Assembly (NCBI GenBank): GCA_964514665.1
Contig: CAZESH010000301.1
Coordinates: forward strand, 1-5,292
Direction of reading: 5' to 3'
Source: CAZESH01 sp964514665
GTDB taxonomy: Bacteria > Bacillota > Bacilli > Paenibacillales > KCTC-25726
Length of the DNA: 5,292 nucleotides
The notes beneath the pieces are model-generated. The model searched no databases, was not told the DNA's origin, and worked only from the letters and a program-made list of their open reading frames with translations. Position 1 is the stretch's first letter, and the number at the start of each line of letters is the position of its first letter. The position numbers and the translations under genes are program-made. Below are positions 4,743-5,292 of this stretch, piece after piece.

Positions 4743-5292
4743 GTGGATCTTTTGTTTGTCTTCTTGTCTGGATTGTTTGCAGGGGGAATTGCTGCCCTCT
4801 TCATGTTTCTGTTATTTATTCGGCCTCTCGTTAAATGGATTTTCCGATCTGCTTTAAAGCGTTTAATGAAGGATCAATATGAGGGAAATGTATGGGAAAC
4901 AGTGACGGCATTGGTGCGTTTAAATCCCGTCGTCAGTATCGAAAACAGTTTGCGGGCGGAAACAGGCAAAATCATTAAAAGACCGTTTGGCAGCCCGCGA
5001 AAATTTCGGGATTTTGACGGATTGATTTTTTCTCCCGCACAGCTTTCCGTGATGCCGACTCCGGAAAAGATACCGGTTGATACCCGAACCATTATAGGTC
5101 CCGGCGCCAAAAAACCTTTGATGTTGGACATTCCTCTTTTATTGGGTGCTATGGGTTACGGGGTTGCGGTCAGTGAGAAAGTAAGAATCGCATTGGCAAA
5201 AGGCACGGCGGCCGTGGGAACGGCTACGAATACGGGAGAAGGCGGTTTTTTGCAGGAAGATCGCACAAATGCCAAATATCTGATTCTCCAGT
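4743..5292 (+). CDS. Membrane-anchored FMN-binding glutamate synthase family protein (3' end cut off)
   Basis: The frame is open for 183 codons to the window edge. Residues 4-26 are one hydrophobic N-terminal segment followed by a basic stretch, so the catalytic part should face the cytoplasm. The segment with LLLGAMGYGVAVSEKVRIAL (132-151) and NTGEGGF (163-169) is the beginning of the GltB-type FMN/Fe-S synthase domain. In that domain the NTGEGG loop belongs to the 2-oxoglutarate/FMN site. The protein has no N-terminal glutamine amidotransferase domain, as in the stand-alone YerD-type proteins of Bacillus; the true substrate of that group is not established to my knowledge. The start is uncertain: AAGGG (4737-4741) lies 1 nt before GTG 4743 but 10 nt before in-frame TTG 4752, and an in-frame stop closes the frame upstream without another usual start codon. 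It is probably the first gene of its unit. Confidence 0.9.
   Translation, partial: MDLLFVFLSGLFAGGIAALFMFLLFIRPLVKWIFRSALKRLMKDQYEGNVWETVTALVRLNPVVSIENSLRAETGKIIKRPFGSPRKFRDFDGLIFSPAQLSVMPTPEKIPVDTRTIIGPGAKKPLMLDIPLLLGAMGYGVAVSEKVRIALAKGTAAVGTATNTGEGGFLQEDRTNAKYLILQ

Noticed and set aside
4874..5131. 85-codon minus-strand ORF
   Set aside because: It is antisense to the glutamate synthase-like gene, which carries recognisable family motifs; no SD or family signal supports it.
1..5292. CRISPR array, tRNA/rRNA, insertion sequence or attachment site
   Set aside because: No regularly spaced repeats, cloverleaf-like sequence, transposase frame, terminal inverted repeats or target-site duplications were seen on either strand.

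Overview
The window looks like chromosomal DNA from a Gram-positive, probably endospore-forming member of the Bacillota (Bacillales, Paenibacillus/Brevibacillus-like). The reasons are a DUF4309 (YjgB-type) lipoprotein domain, a multi-PAS soluble histidine kinase whose catalytic core resembles the KinA/KinC/KinE sporulation kinases, strong GGAGGTGA-type ribosome binding sites, and a stand-alone membrane-anchored FMN-binding glutamate synthase homologue. No tRNA, rRNA, insertion sequence, CRISPR array or integration site was seen. The placement comes from recognising families by eye, not from a search.

Layout: (1) Positions 1-1472, minus strand: a lipoprotein fusing an N-terminal DUF4309 domain to a NagZ-like GH3 beta-N-acetylhexosaminidase, cut off by the window's left edge. 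(2) Positions 1473-1713: a 241-bp divergent control region. Towards the lipoprotein it holds a TATAAT element and a possible 15-codon leader peptide whose stop overlaps the lipoprotein start. Towards the kinase it holds a sigma-H-like promoter, a near-match to a Spo0A box, and a Shine-Dalgarno (SD) sequence. (3) Positions 1714-4227, plus strand: an 837-residue cytosolic histidine kinase with five PAS domains and no receiver. (4) Positions 4227-4269: a nested hairpin with a T tract on the minus strand, abutting the kinase stop codon; it is the terminator of the next gene. (5) Positions 4321-4575, minus strand: an 84-residue protein with an Sm-like N-terminal region and a hydrophobic C-terminal segment, preceded by a near-perfect SD and a sigma-K/sigma-E-like promoter. 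(6) Positions 4576-4742: a second divergent intergenic region with short direct repeats. (7) Positions 4743-5292, plus strand: the start of an FMN-binding glutamate synthase family protein, cut off by the right edge.

The genes alternate in strand, so each is probably its own transcription unit. The possible common thread is the sporulation and cell-wall life cycle: a muropeptide-recycling hydrolase, a phosphorelay-type kinase with a sigma-H-like promoter, and a small protein with a mother-cell-type promoter. That link is inference from promoter look-alikes and families. Nothing here amounts to a clearly new system. The points most worth checking are the DUF4309-GH3 fusion, its coupled leader peptide, and the promoter candidates of the kinase and the small Sm-like protein.
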